A stretch of 64,000 nucleotides of DNA from an uncultured Bacteroidaceae bacterium (GCA_934394435.1 CAKRRN010000009.1:1-64000), one strand, 5' to 3'; shown: positions 44,911 to 54,449, counted from the stretch's first letter. The notes: generated by a model not told the origin, from the letters alone. Made by a program: numbers and translations.

Positions 44911-45489
44911 CTAAAGGGATGATTCTGAATGGAAGATCTGTTGGTAATATTCTGCCTTTTTCTCAATCTTCATTGGGTAAGCGCGTGAGGTGCTGGGCAT
45001 ACGCCACCAGCGTATCTCTCTATTGCCAATATTACAAAAGGTATAGGAACCAACGGATGGGATGGCCTCTGCATCTGTCTGTCCCAGGAGCTGTTCGCTT
45101 GCTTTTCCTCCTGTGGTTACCACTTGGGTACATGTGGGGAGCTGGCTGAGCAACTCGTTCACGTTAGTCTGTTCCTGTATCTCCAGAAACTGGTCGCTGG
45201 CGTTATCCTTTGTGCGACATACTTTACGTGCGGTATCATAGAAAGCAAGACCATTTTCTTCTGCAAAGCGGATAATTTTTTCCTGGTCAAACTTTTTGGC
45301 TCCTTTCTCTTCTAAGGCGTGTCTGTCTTCCAGAAAGATGAGACCCATAATGCGCCAGAAGTCATTGAGCCAGTTGGGGTAAAAGAATTCCATGCTCCAT
45401 CGCTTATGCGGTGGGGGAAAACTGCCGAGAAACAGTATCTGCGCTCTCTGGGGCAGGAATGGCTTGAGGGGATGTTCTTCTATTGTCAT
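44911..45489 (-). CDS. uracil-DNA glycosylase superfamily protein
   Basis: A 192-residue protein with the UDG fold: LFLGSFPPPHKRWSM as motif 1 (water-activating loop), VVTTGGKASEQLL in the centre, and MPSTSRAYP as the C-terminal motif 2 resembling the HPS/NPS loop. It probably removes uracil or deaminated bases from DNA. It resembles the divergent families that recognise G:U or hypoxanthine rather than family 1. Upstream neighbour of the B3/B4 gene, 25 nt apart. Confidence 0.82.
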   Translation of the reverse strand: MTIEEHPLKPFLPQRAQILFLGSFPPPHKRWSMEFFYPNWLNDFWRIMGLIFLEDRHALEEKGAKKFDQEKIIRFAEENGLAFYDTARKVCRTKDNASDQFLEIQEQTNVNELLSQLPTCTQVVTTGGKASEQLLGQTDAEAIPSVGSYTFCNIGNREIRWWRMPSTSRAYPMKIEKKAEYYQQIFHSESSL

Positions 45490-45520
45490 ATGGAAAGGGT
45501 TGCAAGGTGAAGACTATCAA

Positions 45521-45559
45521 AAGGGGCGGATGCCGAGTGTTAATTGGTATCCGCCCCTT
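45521..45559. terminator. terminator downstream of mutB
   Basis: AAGGGGCGGATGCC (45521-45534) and GGTATCCGCCCCTT (45546-45559) pair with one wobble; A residues precede it on the plus strand, giving a T tract on the minus strand. Confidence 0.75.
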
Positions 45560-45583
45560 CCTGATATATGCCGTAGGTCAGGA

Positions 45584-47752
45584 TTACTCCTTACCCATAA
45601 GCAGTTCCATCATCTTGCAGGCAGAATAAGGTACAGGAGTACCCGGACCGAATATGGCTGCTACACCTTTCTGGTACAGGTAGTCGTAGTCTTGTGTGGG
45701 AATCACACCGCCAGCGATGACCATGATGTCCTCACGCCCAAGCTTCTTGAGCTCTTCGATGAGTTGGGGAACCAGGGTCTTGTGACCAGCAGCCAGTGAA
45801 CTTGCACCTACGATGTTTACATCGTTTTCCACAGCCTCGCGTGCTGCTTCTGCTGGTGTTTGGAACAAGGGTCCCATGTCCACATCAAAACCGCAGTCGG
45901 CATAACCCGTTGCCACAACCTTTGCACCGCGGTCGTGACCGTCTTGTCCCATCTTTGCTACCATTATACGGGGACGTCTACCTTCCTTCTTAGCGAACTC
46001 CTCAGTTAAGGCACATGCCTTCTCGAAGTCAGCATCGTTTTTACTTTCGCTTCTGTACACTCCTGATATAGTTCTGATTACTGCTTTATAACGACCTACA
46101 ATCTCTTCGCAGGCATCACTTATCTCACCCAGTGTGGCACGATGTCCGGCTGCGATGACAGCCAGATTTAGCAGGTTGTCCTTGCTCTTCTTGCCCTCAT
46201 TGAATTCGCGTACGCATTCTGTGATTGCTGCCAGGTCTTTCTTCACCTGCTCGTTGTCACGGTTTGCACGAAGTTGCTTGAGTGACTCCTCTTGCTCCAG
46301 ACGTACGGCTGTATTGTCAATCTCCAGGATATCTATGGGGTCTTCGTGGTCGAGACGATACTTGTTTACGCCCACGATTGTCTGTATTCCTGAGTCAATA
46401 CGGGCTTGTGTACGAGCTGCTGCTTCTTCGATACGCATCTTGGGCAGACCTGTCTCAATAGCTTTTGCCATACCGCCCAACTTCTCGATTTCTTGAATGT
46501 GCTCCCACGCTTTGTTGTACAACTCCTGAGTGAGTTTCTCTACATAGTATGAACCTGCCCATGGGTCAATGTGCTTGCACACCTGAGTCTCGTTCTGAAT
46601 GTAAATCTGTGTGTTACGAGCAATACGTGCAGAGAAGTCCGTTGGCAAGGCGATAGCTTCGTCCAGTGCGTTGGTGTGCAGACTCTGGGTGTGTCCCAGT
46701 ACGGCAGCCATAGCCTCGATACAGGTACGACCCACATTGTTGAAGGGGTCTTGCTCGGTTAGTGACCAACCTGATGTCTGTGAGTGTGTACGCAGAGCCA
46801 TTGACTTGGGGTTCTTAGCTCCAAAGCTCTTCACAATCTTTGCCCACAGCAGACGGCCGGCACGCATCTTGGCTATTTCCATGAAGTGGTTTACGCCGAT
46901 GGCCCAGAAGAAGGATAGGCGAGGTGCGAAAGCATCTACGTCAATACCAGCGTTGACACCTGTGCGCAGGTAGTCAATACCGTCTGCCAAGGTGTAAGCC
47001 AATTCAATATCTGCGGTGGCTCCAGCTTCCTGCATGTGATAACCAGAGATGGATATGCTGTTGAACTTAGGCATCTTCTGGCTTGTGAACTCGAAGATGT
47101 CAGCGATAATCTTCATGGAGAATGCTGGTGGATAAATATAGGTGTTACGCACCATGAATTCCTTCAGAATATCATTCTGGATTGTACCAGCCATTTCCTC
47201 CAACTTAGCTCCCTGCTCCAGACCTGCGTTGATATAGAAAGCCAATATGGGGAGCACCGCACCGTTCATTGTCATGGAGACAGACATCTTGTTCAAGGGG
47301 ATGCCTGCGAAGAGCACCTTCATGTTCTCCAGTGAGCAAATGCTCACACCAGCCTTACCCACATCACCGACAACACGTGCGTTGTCTGGGTCGTAACCAC
47401 GATGGGTGGGCAGGTCAAATGCAACGGACAGACCTTTTTGTCCGCTTGCCAGGTTACGGCGATAGAATGCGTTACTTTCTTCTGCTGTAGAGAATCCTGC
47501 ATACTGGCGGATGGTCCACGGACGGAAAGGATACATCATGCTGTAGGGACCACGGAGATAAGGGGGGATACCTGCCACAAAGTTTAGGTGCTCCATGCCT
47601 TCCAGGTCTTCTTTTGTATATACGGGTTGGATATCAATCTGCTCGGGAGTCTTCCAGTTGGCAGTGATACCATTCTCCTTCTGCCATTGCTGGCCGTTCT
47701 TTGCCTCGATGTCTGCAAAGATATCTATGTCTTTAAATGATTTGCGTGCCAT
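45584..47752 (-). CDS. mutB: methylmalonyl-CoA mutase, large (catalytic) subunit
   Basis: Adenosylcobalamin-dependent interconversion of succinyl-CoA and methylmalonyl-CoA, part of propionate formation. The 722-residue protein has the substrate TIM barrel (RPWTIRQYAGFSTAEESNAFYR region, cited in part, and TNALDEAIALPTDFSARIARNTQ) and the C-terminal B12-binding domain with DGHDRGAK, whose His is the lower cobalt ligand. It follows mutA with a 2-nt gap, and a terminator closes the pair. No B12 riboswitch is seen upstream of mutA. Confidence 0.96.
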   Translation of the reverse strand: MARKSFKDIDIFADIEAKNGQQWQKENGITANWKTPEQIDIQPVYTKEDLEGMEHLNFVAGIPPYLRGPYSMMYPFRPWTIRQYAGFSTAEESNAFYRRNLASGQKGLSVAFDLPTHRGYDPDNARVVGDVGKAGVSICSLENMKVLFAGIPLNKMSVSMTMNGAVLPILAFYINAGLEQGAKLEEMAGTIQNDILKEFMVRNTYIYPPAFSMKIIADIFEFTSQKMPKFNSISISGYHMQEAGATADIELAYTLADGIDYLRTGVNAGIDVDAFAPRLSFFWAIGVNHFMEIAKMRAGRLLWAKIVKSFGAKNPKSMALRTHSQTSGWSLTEQDPFNNVGRTCIEAMAAVLGHTQSLHTNALDEAIALPTDFSARIARNTQIYIQNETQVCKHIDPWAGSYYVEKLTQELYNKAWEHIQEIEKLGGMAKAIETGLPKMRIEEAAARTQARIDSGIQTIVGVNKYRLDHEDPIDILEIDNTAVRLEQEESLKQLRANRDNEQVKKDLAAITECVREFNEGKKSKDNLLNLAVIAAGHRATLGEISDACEEIVGRYKAVIRTISGVYRSESKNDADFEKACALTEEFAKKEGRRPRIMVAKMGQDGHDRGAKVVATGYADCGFDVDMGPLFQTPAEAAREAVENDVNIVGASSLAAGHKTLVPQLIEELKKLGREDIMVIAGGVIPTQDYDYLYQKGVAAIFGPGTPVPYSACKMMELLMGKE

Positions 47753-47754
47753 TG

Positions 47755-49605
47755 TTAAATTCCCAGTTTTGCGTTATACTCCTTCAAAGTCTTGAGTTGG
47801 TCTACACGGACATGGATGAAGTTTTCTATGCCCGCAGCCTTGAGGTCTTCTGCGCAGGCAGGTGCGCCAGCCACCACAAACATGGCTCTTCCGTTGAGAT
47901 ATTTATAGGCGGGAATAGCATATTCTGCGTATTCGTCATCGCTTGAGCAAATCACCACGATGTCTGCTCCTGCCTCCAGGGCCTTGTCCACACCTTCTTC
48001 CACAGTCTGGAATCCCAGGTTATCCATTACCTTATAACCTGCTGCTGCAAGGAAGTTGCATGAGAATTGTGCACGTGCCTGACGCATGGCCAGATTGCCG
48101 ATTGTGAGCATGAAGGCAACAGGGGTCTTGGCTGCTTTCTCCGTAGAGAGACGCAATGTCTCGAAGTCGCTTGCCAAGCGTGTGGTACCAATTGCAGGAA
48201 TGTCTCCTGTGCATGAACATTTGCTGCACTTGCTTTCCAAGGGCTCCTTGCCTTCGCTCTTCTCTGTGAAGTTGGGGAATTGGTTGGTACCCAAGAGGAA
48301 TTCTTTACGCTTGCCTGCATTAGCATGGCGTGTGGTTGAGGTCTCGTTGATGGCAGTCTGAACCTTACCTTCCAGACTTGCTTTCAGGAATCCTCCTTCT
48401 TCCTCTACGGACAGGAACAACTTCCAGGCTTGCTCTGCAAGGGCTGTGGTAAGTTCCTCTACGAAGTATGAACCACCAGCCACATCGACAATGCGGTTGA
48501 AGTGACACTCCTCTTTGAGCAACAACTGCTGGTTGCGAGCTATTCTCTCTGCAAACTCAGTGGCTTCCTCATAAGGGGTGTCAAACGGTGTAACCACCAT
48601 GCTCTCTACGCCTCCTAGAGCTGCGCTCATAGCTTCTGTCTGCGAACGAAGCATGTTTACATAGCTGTCAAACACAGTCTGGTTGAAAGTGGTGGTGTAG
48701 GCACATACGTGCATCTTAGCACTCTCCTTGTCTTCTGTGTATTTCTTTACTATGTGAGACCATAGCATGCGTGCCGCACGCAGTTTGGCAATCTCCATAA
48801 AGTACACACCGTTGATGCCTAAGTTGAACTTGATGTTCTGTGCTGCAAGTTCTGCTGGCACACCCGCTTCTGTCAACTCTGACAGATATTCGTTGCCCCA
48901 TGCCAAAGCGTAGCCAAGGTCTTGATAACTGTAAGCACCAGCATTGGTTAGCTTGTAGGCGTTCACAGCAATGGCTCGGAAGTTTGGCCATGCTGCCAAT
49001 GTCTCTACCATCAGCTTGGCATTGGCAAGCAATGCAGACTTGTCTTTTCCTTTGGTGAGTATCTTCTCGATTGGGTCAAAGCTGATGCTTCCTTCCACCT
49101 TCTTAGGGTCAGCACCTTTCTTCTGGAAGTAATCTGCCAGGATCTTTGCCAGTTCGAGACTCTTCTTTTGGCATGTGCTGAAGTTCAGCTCCACACATTC
49201 TACATAGATGCCTTCCAGCAAAGTGTCTATGTACTCCGCACTTACATCACCAGATGGGATGATAAATCCAAGGCTGTCAATGCCTCGGTTTAGTATGTCG
49301 AGAGCCTTTTCGTTAGCCTCCTTGGCACTTGTGCAACGGATATCTTGACGCACATACCAATTGTTGTCAGCTTTCTTATTTCCGCGCACATAGGGGTACT
49401 CGCCCGGTAGCGCGTTTACCGTAGCCAGTTTGTCTACATCCTCCTTTAGGTAGAAGGGCTGCATGGAGAATCCTTCGTTGGTTCTCCATACCATCTTCTT
49501 CTGGAAATCAGCACCCTTCAGGTCTACCTGAATCTTGTCAAGCCACTCTTGTCGGGTGGGGGCTGTGAAGTCAGAGAATAGTTTCTGTTCTTTGTTGTCT
49601 GCCAT
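47755..49605 (-). CDS. mutA: methylmalonyl-CoA mutase, small subunit
   Basis: The 616-residue non-catalytic partner of MutB. It has the same barrel plus flavodoxin-like layout, but the B12-binding DxHxxG motif is absent from the C-terminal domain (SSDDEYAEYAIPAYK instead), as expected for the small subunit. A Cys-rich insert (SKCSCTG) lies near residue 455. First gene of the mutA-mutB operon. Confidence 0.95.
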   Translation of the reverse strand: MADNKEQKLFSDFTAPTRQEWLDKIQVDLKGADFQKKMVWRTNEGFSMQPFYLKEDVDKLATVNALPGEYPYVRGNKKADNNWYVRQDIRCTSAKEANEKALDILNRGIDSLGFIIPSGDVSAEYIDTLLEGIYVECVELNFSTCQKKSLELAKILADYFQKKGADPKKVEGSISFDPIEKILTKGKDKSALLANAKLMVETLAAWPNFRAIAVNAYKLTNAGAYSYQDLGYALAWGNEYLSELTEAGVPAELAAQNIKFNLGINGVYFMEIAKLRAARMLWSHIVKKYTEDKESAKMHVCAYTTTFNQTVFDSYVNMLRSQTEAMSAALGGVESMVVTPFDTPYEEATEFAERIARNQQLLLKEECHFNRIVDVAGGSYFVEELTTALAEQAWKLFLSVEEEGGFLKASLEGKVQTAINETSTTRHANAGKRKEFLLGTNQFPNFTEKSEGKEPLESKCSKCSCTGDIPAIGTTRLASDFETLRLSTEKAAKTPVAFMLTIGNLAMRQARAQFSCNFLAAAGYKVMDNLGFQTVEEGVDKALEAGADIVVICSSDDEYAEYAIPAYKYLNGRAMFVVAGAPACAEDLKAAGIENFIHVRVDQLKTLKEYNAKLGI

Positions 49606-49864
49606 ATTATTGTGTTATAAACAATAGTTCTTTTTTCAAAATGCAGGTAAAGTTACGCGTTTTCCTCGTTATTCACAAAAATAACTCGTCGTAATTTTGT
49701 TTTGTGGCGTATATCGGTGACTTTATGTAAGACTTATAAAGAAATTTTAACGAAACTTTGCTATCTTTGTAACTTATTGAAGTAAATGCCGAGCACATCG
49801 CGAAGGCATCTCTGCGTAATCACATAAAGGATAGATAAATCATAAATAGAAACAAATAAAGAAA
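49606..49864 (+). promoter_or_regulatory. divergent region between mutA and the transporter
   Basis: TATCTTTG at 49762-49769 is the likely -7 box of the transporter, with a leader of about 90 nt. No convincing -33 element, riboswitch or gene is visible in the rest of this AT-rich stretch. Confidence 0.45.
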
Positions 49865-51610
49865 ATGGAATGGTTAAGTAGTCTATTTACCAGCACTGGT
49901 AGCGTAGCACACATGGTGCTGCTTTATGCGCTGGTTATTTCCATAGGCATTGGTCTTGGAAGGCTAAAGTTTGCTGGTGTCTCACTGGGAGTCACGTTTG
50001 TGCTCTTTATAGGTATTCTGGCAGGACATCTCTACAATCAGTTGGGTACAGTGTCTGGCGAGATTGCCTATGCTTGTCCGCCTATGCTGATGAATTTTAT
50101 TCAGGATTTCGGACTCATACTCTTTGTCTATTGCATAGGCTTGCAGGTGGGACCAGGCTTCTTCGAGAGCTTTCGCGAGGGCGGTATTAAATTGAATCTG
50201 ATGGCCACAAGCATTGTGTTGCTCAACGTGTTGTGTTGCGTCGCACTGTTCTTTCTCGTGTTTTGGGATGGTGGCAGTATGAGTCAGGGCGAGAATTCTG
50301 TGAACCTCTCTATGATGGTGGGTGTGCTCTGTGGTGCTGTAACGAACACGCCAGGTTTGGGTGCCGCCAGTGAGGCGTGCAATCAGATATTCGGAGCAGA
50401 CAATGCCCCAGCCATTGCCAATGGATACGCATGTGCCTATCCTCTGGGTGTGGTGGGCATTATCAGCGCCACCATTGCACTTCGGTATTTGTGCCATATA
50501 AACATGCGCAAGGAGCAGGATCAAGTAGAGTCAGAGCATGCTGCCAACCCCCATATGACTCCGCATAAGATGACCCTCGAGGCCACCAATAAGGCTCTTG
50601 ATGGTCGTACCCTGTTGCAGATAAGTCAGTTTTTAGGGCGCGATTTCGTCATCACGCGACTCCTGCATGATGGACAGGTGTCCATCCCCAACCGCGACAC
50701 CCTCATCCATGTCCACGATAAGATGTTTATCGTTTGTGCAGAGGACGATGCGGAAGCCATTAGTGCTTTCATCGGAGAGCCTTGCGAGGTGGAATGGGAA
50801 GAGCAGCGTGTGGACTTAGTGAGCAAGCACATTCTGGTTACACACCCCAATATGAACGGCAAGACATTCGGTTCGTTGCATTTCAGTTCTATGTACGGCG
50901 TGAACGTGACACGCATACGCCGCTCAGGCATGAACCTCTATGCAGACCGTAACCTGCGTATGCAGGTGGGTGATAAGATTGTGGTGGTGGGTCCAGAAGA
51001 TGCTGTTGACCGTGTGGCAGCTCTGATGGGAAACTCCGTGAAGAGTCTCGACCATCCCAACCTCTCCACCATATTCATTGGTATTGTCATGGGTATCATC
51101 CTGGGCTCATTACCTATAGCCCTGCCCGGTGTTCCTACTCCAGTGAAGTTAGGACTGGCAGGAGGTCCGCTGATTGTGGCCATCTTGATAGGACGCTTTG
51201 GCTATAAGGCCAAGCTGGTGGCGTATACTACCACCAGTGCTAACTTGATGTTGCGAGAGATAGGACTTGTCTTGTTCTTGGCAAGTGTGGGCATCAAGGC
51301 AGGTGCTACTTTTGCCGATACGGTGTTTAAGGGTGATGGACTTACCTATGTGTGGTGTGGATTCCTTATCACCGTGATTCCCTTGCTCATTGTCGGGATA
51401 GTGGCACGGTTGCGTTACAAGATCAACTACTTTACGTTGATGGGTATGATTGCAGGATCTACCACAGACCCTCCAGCACTTGCTTTCGCTAATCAGGCTG
51501 CAGGCAATGACGAACCAGCTGTGGCTTACTCCACAGTCTATCCCCTGTGTATGTTCCTTCGTATACTTACCGCACAGATAGTCATCCTGCTGCTGTGTGC
51601 TGTAGCGTAG
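49865..51610 (+). CDS. AAE-family transporter (aspartate:alanine exchanger type)
   Basis: A 581-residue inner-membrane protein. Two membrane halves of five to six segments each flank a soluble centre with two TrkA-C (RCK_C) domains, at about 235-310 and 320-390. Conserved loops are GVLCGAVTNTPGLGAA in the first half and GMIAGSTTDPPALAFA in the second, typical of the AAE/YidE family. Members exchange aspartate and alanine or carry other organic anions; the substrate here is open. A 22-bp tandem array and a dispersed repeat begin just past its stop. Confidence 0.88.
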   Translation: MEWLSSLFTSTGSVAHMVLLYALVISIGIGLGRLKFAGVSLGVTFVLFIGILAGHLYNQLGTVSGEIAYACPPMLMNFIQDFGLILFVYCIGLQVGPGFFESFREGGIKLNLMATSIVLLNVLCCVALFFLVFWDGGSMSQGENSVNLSMMVGVLCGAVTNTPGLGAASEACNQIFGADNAPAIANGYACAYPLGVVGIISATIALRYLCHINMRKEQDQVESEHAANPHMTPHKMTLEATNKALDGRTLLQISQFLGRDFVITRLLHDGQVSIPNRDTLIHVHDKMFIVCAEDDAEAISAFIGEPCEVEWEEQRVDLVSKHILVTHPNMNGKTFGSLHFSSMYGVNVTRIRRSGMNLYADRNLRMQVGDKIVVVGPEDAVDRVAALMGNSVKSLDHPNLSTIFIGIVMGIILGSLPIALPGVPTPVKLGLAGGPLIVAILIGRFGYKAKLVAYTTTSANLMLREIGLVLFLASVGIKAGATFADTVFKGDGLTYVWCGFLITVIPLLIVGIVARLRYKINYFTLMGMIAGSTTDPPALAFANQAAGNDEPAVAYSTVYPLCMFLRILTAQIVILLLCAVA

Positions 51611-51625
51611 GCGCGATTCTGGCTT

Positions 51626-51718
51626 GCCAGGGTATCTTAGGTTACTTTCTTAAGTATCCTAAGATACTTTGCCAAGTATCCTAAGATACTTTGTAAAGTA
51701 ATATAGTCTTCGTTGACC
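51626..51718. repeat. 22-bp-period palindromic tandem array
   Basis: Two close units (51652-51673, 51674-51695) share AAGTATCCTAAGATACTTTG, itself largely palindromic. A degenerate unit precedes them (from 51630) and a diverged one (51696-51718, starting AAGTAATATAGTCTTC) follows and opens repeat copy C. It starts 15-20 bp after the transporter stop. Confidence 0.88.
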
Positions 51719-52000
51719 AATGAAGACATCTTACTTTTTAGAGTGAATTTTTATTGAATTCCGTAGATACGTTTTCTCACAGTATAAACAGAGTAAAAAG
51801 GTAGACGCATTATCCTTTTTGTAAAACGGCAATAAATAGTCCTCTTTCTTTTTCTAACTGGGAAAATATTTTTCTCCAACTATGAAAATAAGCAGAGCCG
51901 TTTCGTATGGAGCTTTGTACAGACCATCAGACTGGCTTATAAGTGTACAAGGTCGTGCCTGTGAATTGTGTCCAAAACTCCCTCTGGTTTATCGGGCGAA
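51696..52000. repeat. dispersed intergenic repeat, copy C (most complete)
   Basis: Runs from AAGTAATATAGTCTTC through ACTTTTTAGAGTGA, GTATAAACAG, AAAAAGGTAGACGC, GGGAAAATATTTTTCT, AAAATAAGCAGAGCCG and GTGAATTGTGTCC to CTCTGGTTTATCGGGC. The left half matches copy A, the right half copy B, so this copy links the two. A short hairpin AAGATTC/GAATCTT follows at 52004-52025. No protein-coding content is convincing. Confidence 0.88.
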
Positions 52001-52057
52001 CCGAAGATTCTATGAAAAGAATCTTAGGATTGGGAAATATAATAGAGAATAAAAAGA

Positions 52058-52090
52058 GACAGGCTGCTCCCCTCTGAGGAATAGCCTGTC
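52058..52090 (-). terminator. terminator of the arginine/proline cluster
   Basis: GACAGGCT (52058-52065) pairs with AGCCTGTC (52083-52090); on the minus strand a CTCTTTTT tract follows. It closes the minus-strand run ending with argF'. Confidence 0.75.
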
Positions 52091-52128
52091 CTTTTATTGC
52101 TGTATAAACAGATGATGTTTTCTTACTT

Positions 52129-53094
52129 CTACTGAATCGCCTCGAGTATACGCTTTATTACGACTTCTGCAGAAATCTCACGGTTGGCTGCCTCAGGAAT
52201 AACCAAGCTGTTGGGACTTTCAATGACATCGTCTGTAACGATAAGTCCTCGGCGTACGGGCAGACAGTGCATGAACTTACCGTTGTTTGTCCACGACATG
52301 TGTTCGCTGTCTATAGTCCACGACTTATCGCTGCTCAAAATCTTTCCATAGTCATCAGGGCGTGTCACACCTGGACAACTCCAGTTCTTGGCATACACAA
52401 AGTCAGCACCCTCAAGGGCTTTCTTCTGGTTATACTCTACCTTTGTACTTCCCACGAACTTCTTGTCAAGCTCATATCCTTCGGGGTGTGTGACAACAAA
52501 GTCTACATCTGCCGCATTCATCCATTCTGCAAATGAGTTGGGTACTGCCTGTGGCAATGCTCGGCAATGTGGTGCCCAGGTCAGTACCACCTTGGGTCTG
52601 GCTGTCTGTTTATACTCCTCAATGGTGATAAGGTCTGCAAACGCCTGAAGGGGATGTACGGTAGCCGTCTCCATTGCGAAAACAGGTTTGCCACTATATT
52701 GTACAAATTGGTTGACGATTGTTTCCGCATAATCAAAATCTCTATCCTTCAGTCCTGCGAAACTGCGCACACCTATAATGTCACAGAAGCTGCCCATCAC
52801 GGGTATGGCTTCCAGTAGATGTTCGCTCTTGTCACCATCCATGATAACCCCACGCTCTGTCTCCAGTTTCCATGCGCCAGCATTCACGTCAAGAACCATC
52901 ACGTTCATGCCCAGGTTCATAGCTGCTTTCTGTGTGCTAAGTCTGGTTCGCAGGCTGTTGTTGAAGAAGATCATCAGCAATGTCTTGTTGTGTCCCAGAT
53001 GCTGATAGCCGAATCTGTTCGCTTTTACCTCTTTTGCTTCAGCGATTGCTTTCTGCAAATCGCCCAGGTCTTGTACGTTGAAGAATGTTTTCAT
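52129..53094 (-). CDS. argF': N-succinyl-L-ornithine transcarbamylase
   Basis: Transfers carbamoyl phosphate to N-acylated ornithine. The 321-residue protein aligns without gaps to the Bacteroides fragilis enzyme over its first 100 residues: FNNSLRTRLST (carbamoyl-phosphate loop), GAWKLETERGV, HCLPVRR. The residue deciding acyl choice is Pro90 in B. fragilis (succinyl) and Glu92 in Xanthomonas (acetyl). Here it is Ser90, in MDGDKSEHLL; a Ser at this site was reported to favour the succinyl substrate in engineered enzymes. It is last in the cluster, 83 nt behind proA. Confidence 0.92.
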   Translation of the reverse strand: MKTFFNVQDLGDLQKAIAEAKEVKANRFGYQHLGHNKTLLMIFFNNSLRTRLSTQKAAMNLGMNVMVLDVNAGAWKLETERGVIMDGDKSEHLLEAIPVMGSFCDIIGVRSFAGLKDRDFDYAETIVNQFVQYSGKPVFAMETATVHPLQAFADLITIEEYKQTARPKVVLTWAPHCRALPQAVPNSFAEWMNAADVDFVVTHPEGYELDKKFVGSTKVEYNQKKALEGADFVYAKNWSCPGVTRPDDYGKILSSDKSWTIDSEHMSWTNNGKFMHCLPVRRGLIVTDDVIESPNSLVIPEAANREISAEVVIKRILEAIQ

Positions 53095-53177
53095 ATCGTT
53101 TTCCTTTTCTGTTTAGTTTCGGGTCAGATGACAAATTCGTGCCCCCTAAACATGTATTCGTATTGTTGTTGGTTCCT

Positions 53178-54437
53178 TTACGCTCTAATTTGACCGTTGC
53201 CGTCAATCAACCATTTGTAAGTGGTGAGAGCACTCAACCCCATAGGACCTCGTGGACCCAGTTTCTGTGTGCTGATACCGATTTCCGCTCCAAGTCCAAA
53301 CTGCGCACCGTCAGTAAAGCTTGTAGGTGCATTCCAATAGACGCATGCAGCATCTATTTTTTTCTGGAAATATTGTGCTTCTTTCATGTCTTGGGTGACA
53401 ATACATTCGCTGTGCCCTGAGCCATATTGGCTGATGTGACTAATGGCTTCTTCTGTAGACCCAACGATATGCAGTCCCATGGCATAGTCCATGTATTCCG
53501 TCTGATAGACTTCTTCTGCCTGTTGTTCCTTAATGGGGATGATCAGTGGAGCAGGGTAGAAGGTTGCCAGATGGGAGAGAGACTGGCTGTCGGCATGTAT
53601 TCTCACATTCTTGTTTGCGAGTGGCGCAAGCAGAAGAGAGAGTTTGGAAAGCAGACTCTTGTGGACAAGCAGGGTGTCCATTGCGTTACATACACTTACA
53701 CGGCGTGTCTTGGCATTTTCTATGATTCGTTGAGCCATGTCTATGTCTGCCGATGGAGCCACGTAGGCATGTACGACTCCTGCTCCTGTTTCGATAACTG
53801 GCACTCGTGCGGTGTCGCGCACAAATTGTATGAGCCGTTTGCCACCACGTGGGATACATACGTCAATATAGCCCACGGCCTCCAGCATCTCTGCTGTTGC
53901 CTCATGTGTGGCTGGCAGTAATGTTACGCTTGCACATGGGAGGTCGTGTCTGGTCAGTACTTGTTGTATCAGACTGACAATGGCTTTGTTAGACTCGTCC
54001 GCATCCTTGCCTCCTTTTAGGACACATGCGTTTCCGCTTTTCAGACAAAGCGAAAAGACATCAAAACTGACGTTTGGTCTTGCTTCGTAGATCACTCCCA
54101 CCACTCCGAATGGCACGCTCACCCTTCGTATGTGAAGACCGTTGGACAGAGTCCTTTGCTCCAGCAATATATCTAAGGGAGACTGTAAGGTGGCTACGTG
54201 GCGAGTGTCACTGGCTATGCCATTGAGTCTTTCCTCGGTAAGCAAAAGCCTGTCATAGAGTGGTGATGTCTTGCTCATCCTATCCAGATCTTTCTGGTTA
54301 GCCTGTAAGAGCATATCTATGTTCTCCTCTATGGCATTTGACACATCGTAGAGTATGGCGTTACGTTCTTCATCAGTGAGCAATGAAATCTCCTGAGCAG
54401 CGAGTTTGACTTGTGAGAATATGGGCTTTAGAGTCAT
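53178..54437 (-). CDS. proA: gamma-glutamyl phosphate reductase
   Basis: Second step of proline synthesis: NADPH-dependent reduction of glutamyl-5-phosphate to the semialdehyde. The 419-residue aldehyde-dehydrogenase-fold protein has VGVIYEARPNVSFD, CLKSGNACVLKGGKDA, the catalytic Cys in RVSVCNAMDTLLVH, and GPRGPMGLSALTTYKW at the end. It starts 12 nt after proB, so the pair is one transcription unit. Confidence 0.96.
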   Translation of the reverse strand: MTLKPIFSQVKLAAQEISLLTDEERNAILYDVSNAIEENIDMLLQANQKDLDRMSKTSPLYDRLLLTEERLNGIASDTRHVATLQSPLDILLEQRTLSNGLHIRRVSVPFGVVGVIYEARPNVSFDVFSLCLKSGNACVLKGGKDADESNKAIVSLIQQVLTRHDLPCASVTLLPATHEATAEMLEAVGYIDVCIPRGGKRLIQFVRDTARVPVIETGAGVVHAYVAPSADIDMAQRIIENAKTRRVSVCNAMDTLLVHKSLLSKLSLLLAPLANKNVRIHADSQSLSHLATFYPAPLIIPIKEQQAEEVYQTEYMDYAMGLHIVGSTEEAISHISQYGSGHSECIVTQDMKEAQYFQKKIDAACVYWNAPTSFTDGAQFGLGAEIGISTQKLGPRGPMGLSALTTYKWLIDGNGQIRA

Positions 54438-54449
54438 GGTCGTAAGTTT

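Noticed and set aside
49606..49864. Cobalamin riboswitch upstream of mutA
   Set aside because: No B12-box sequence or large fold is visible; the leader is AT-rich and short.
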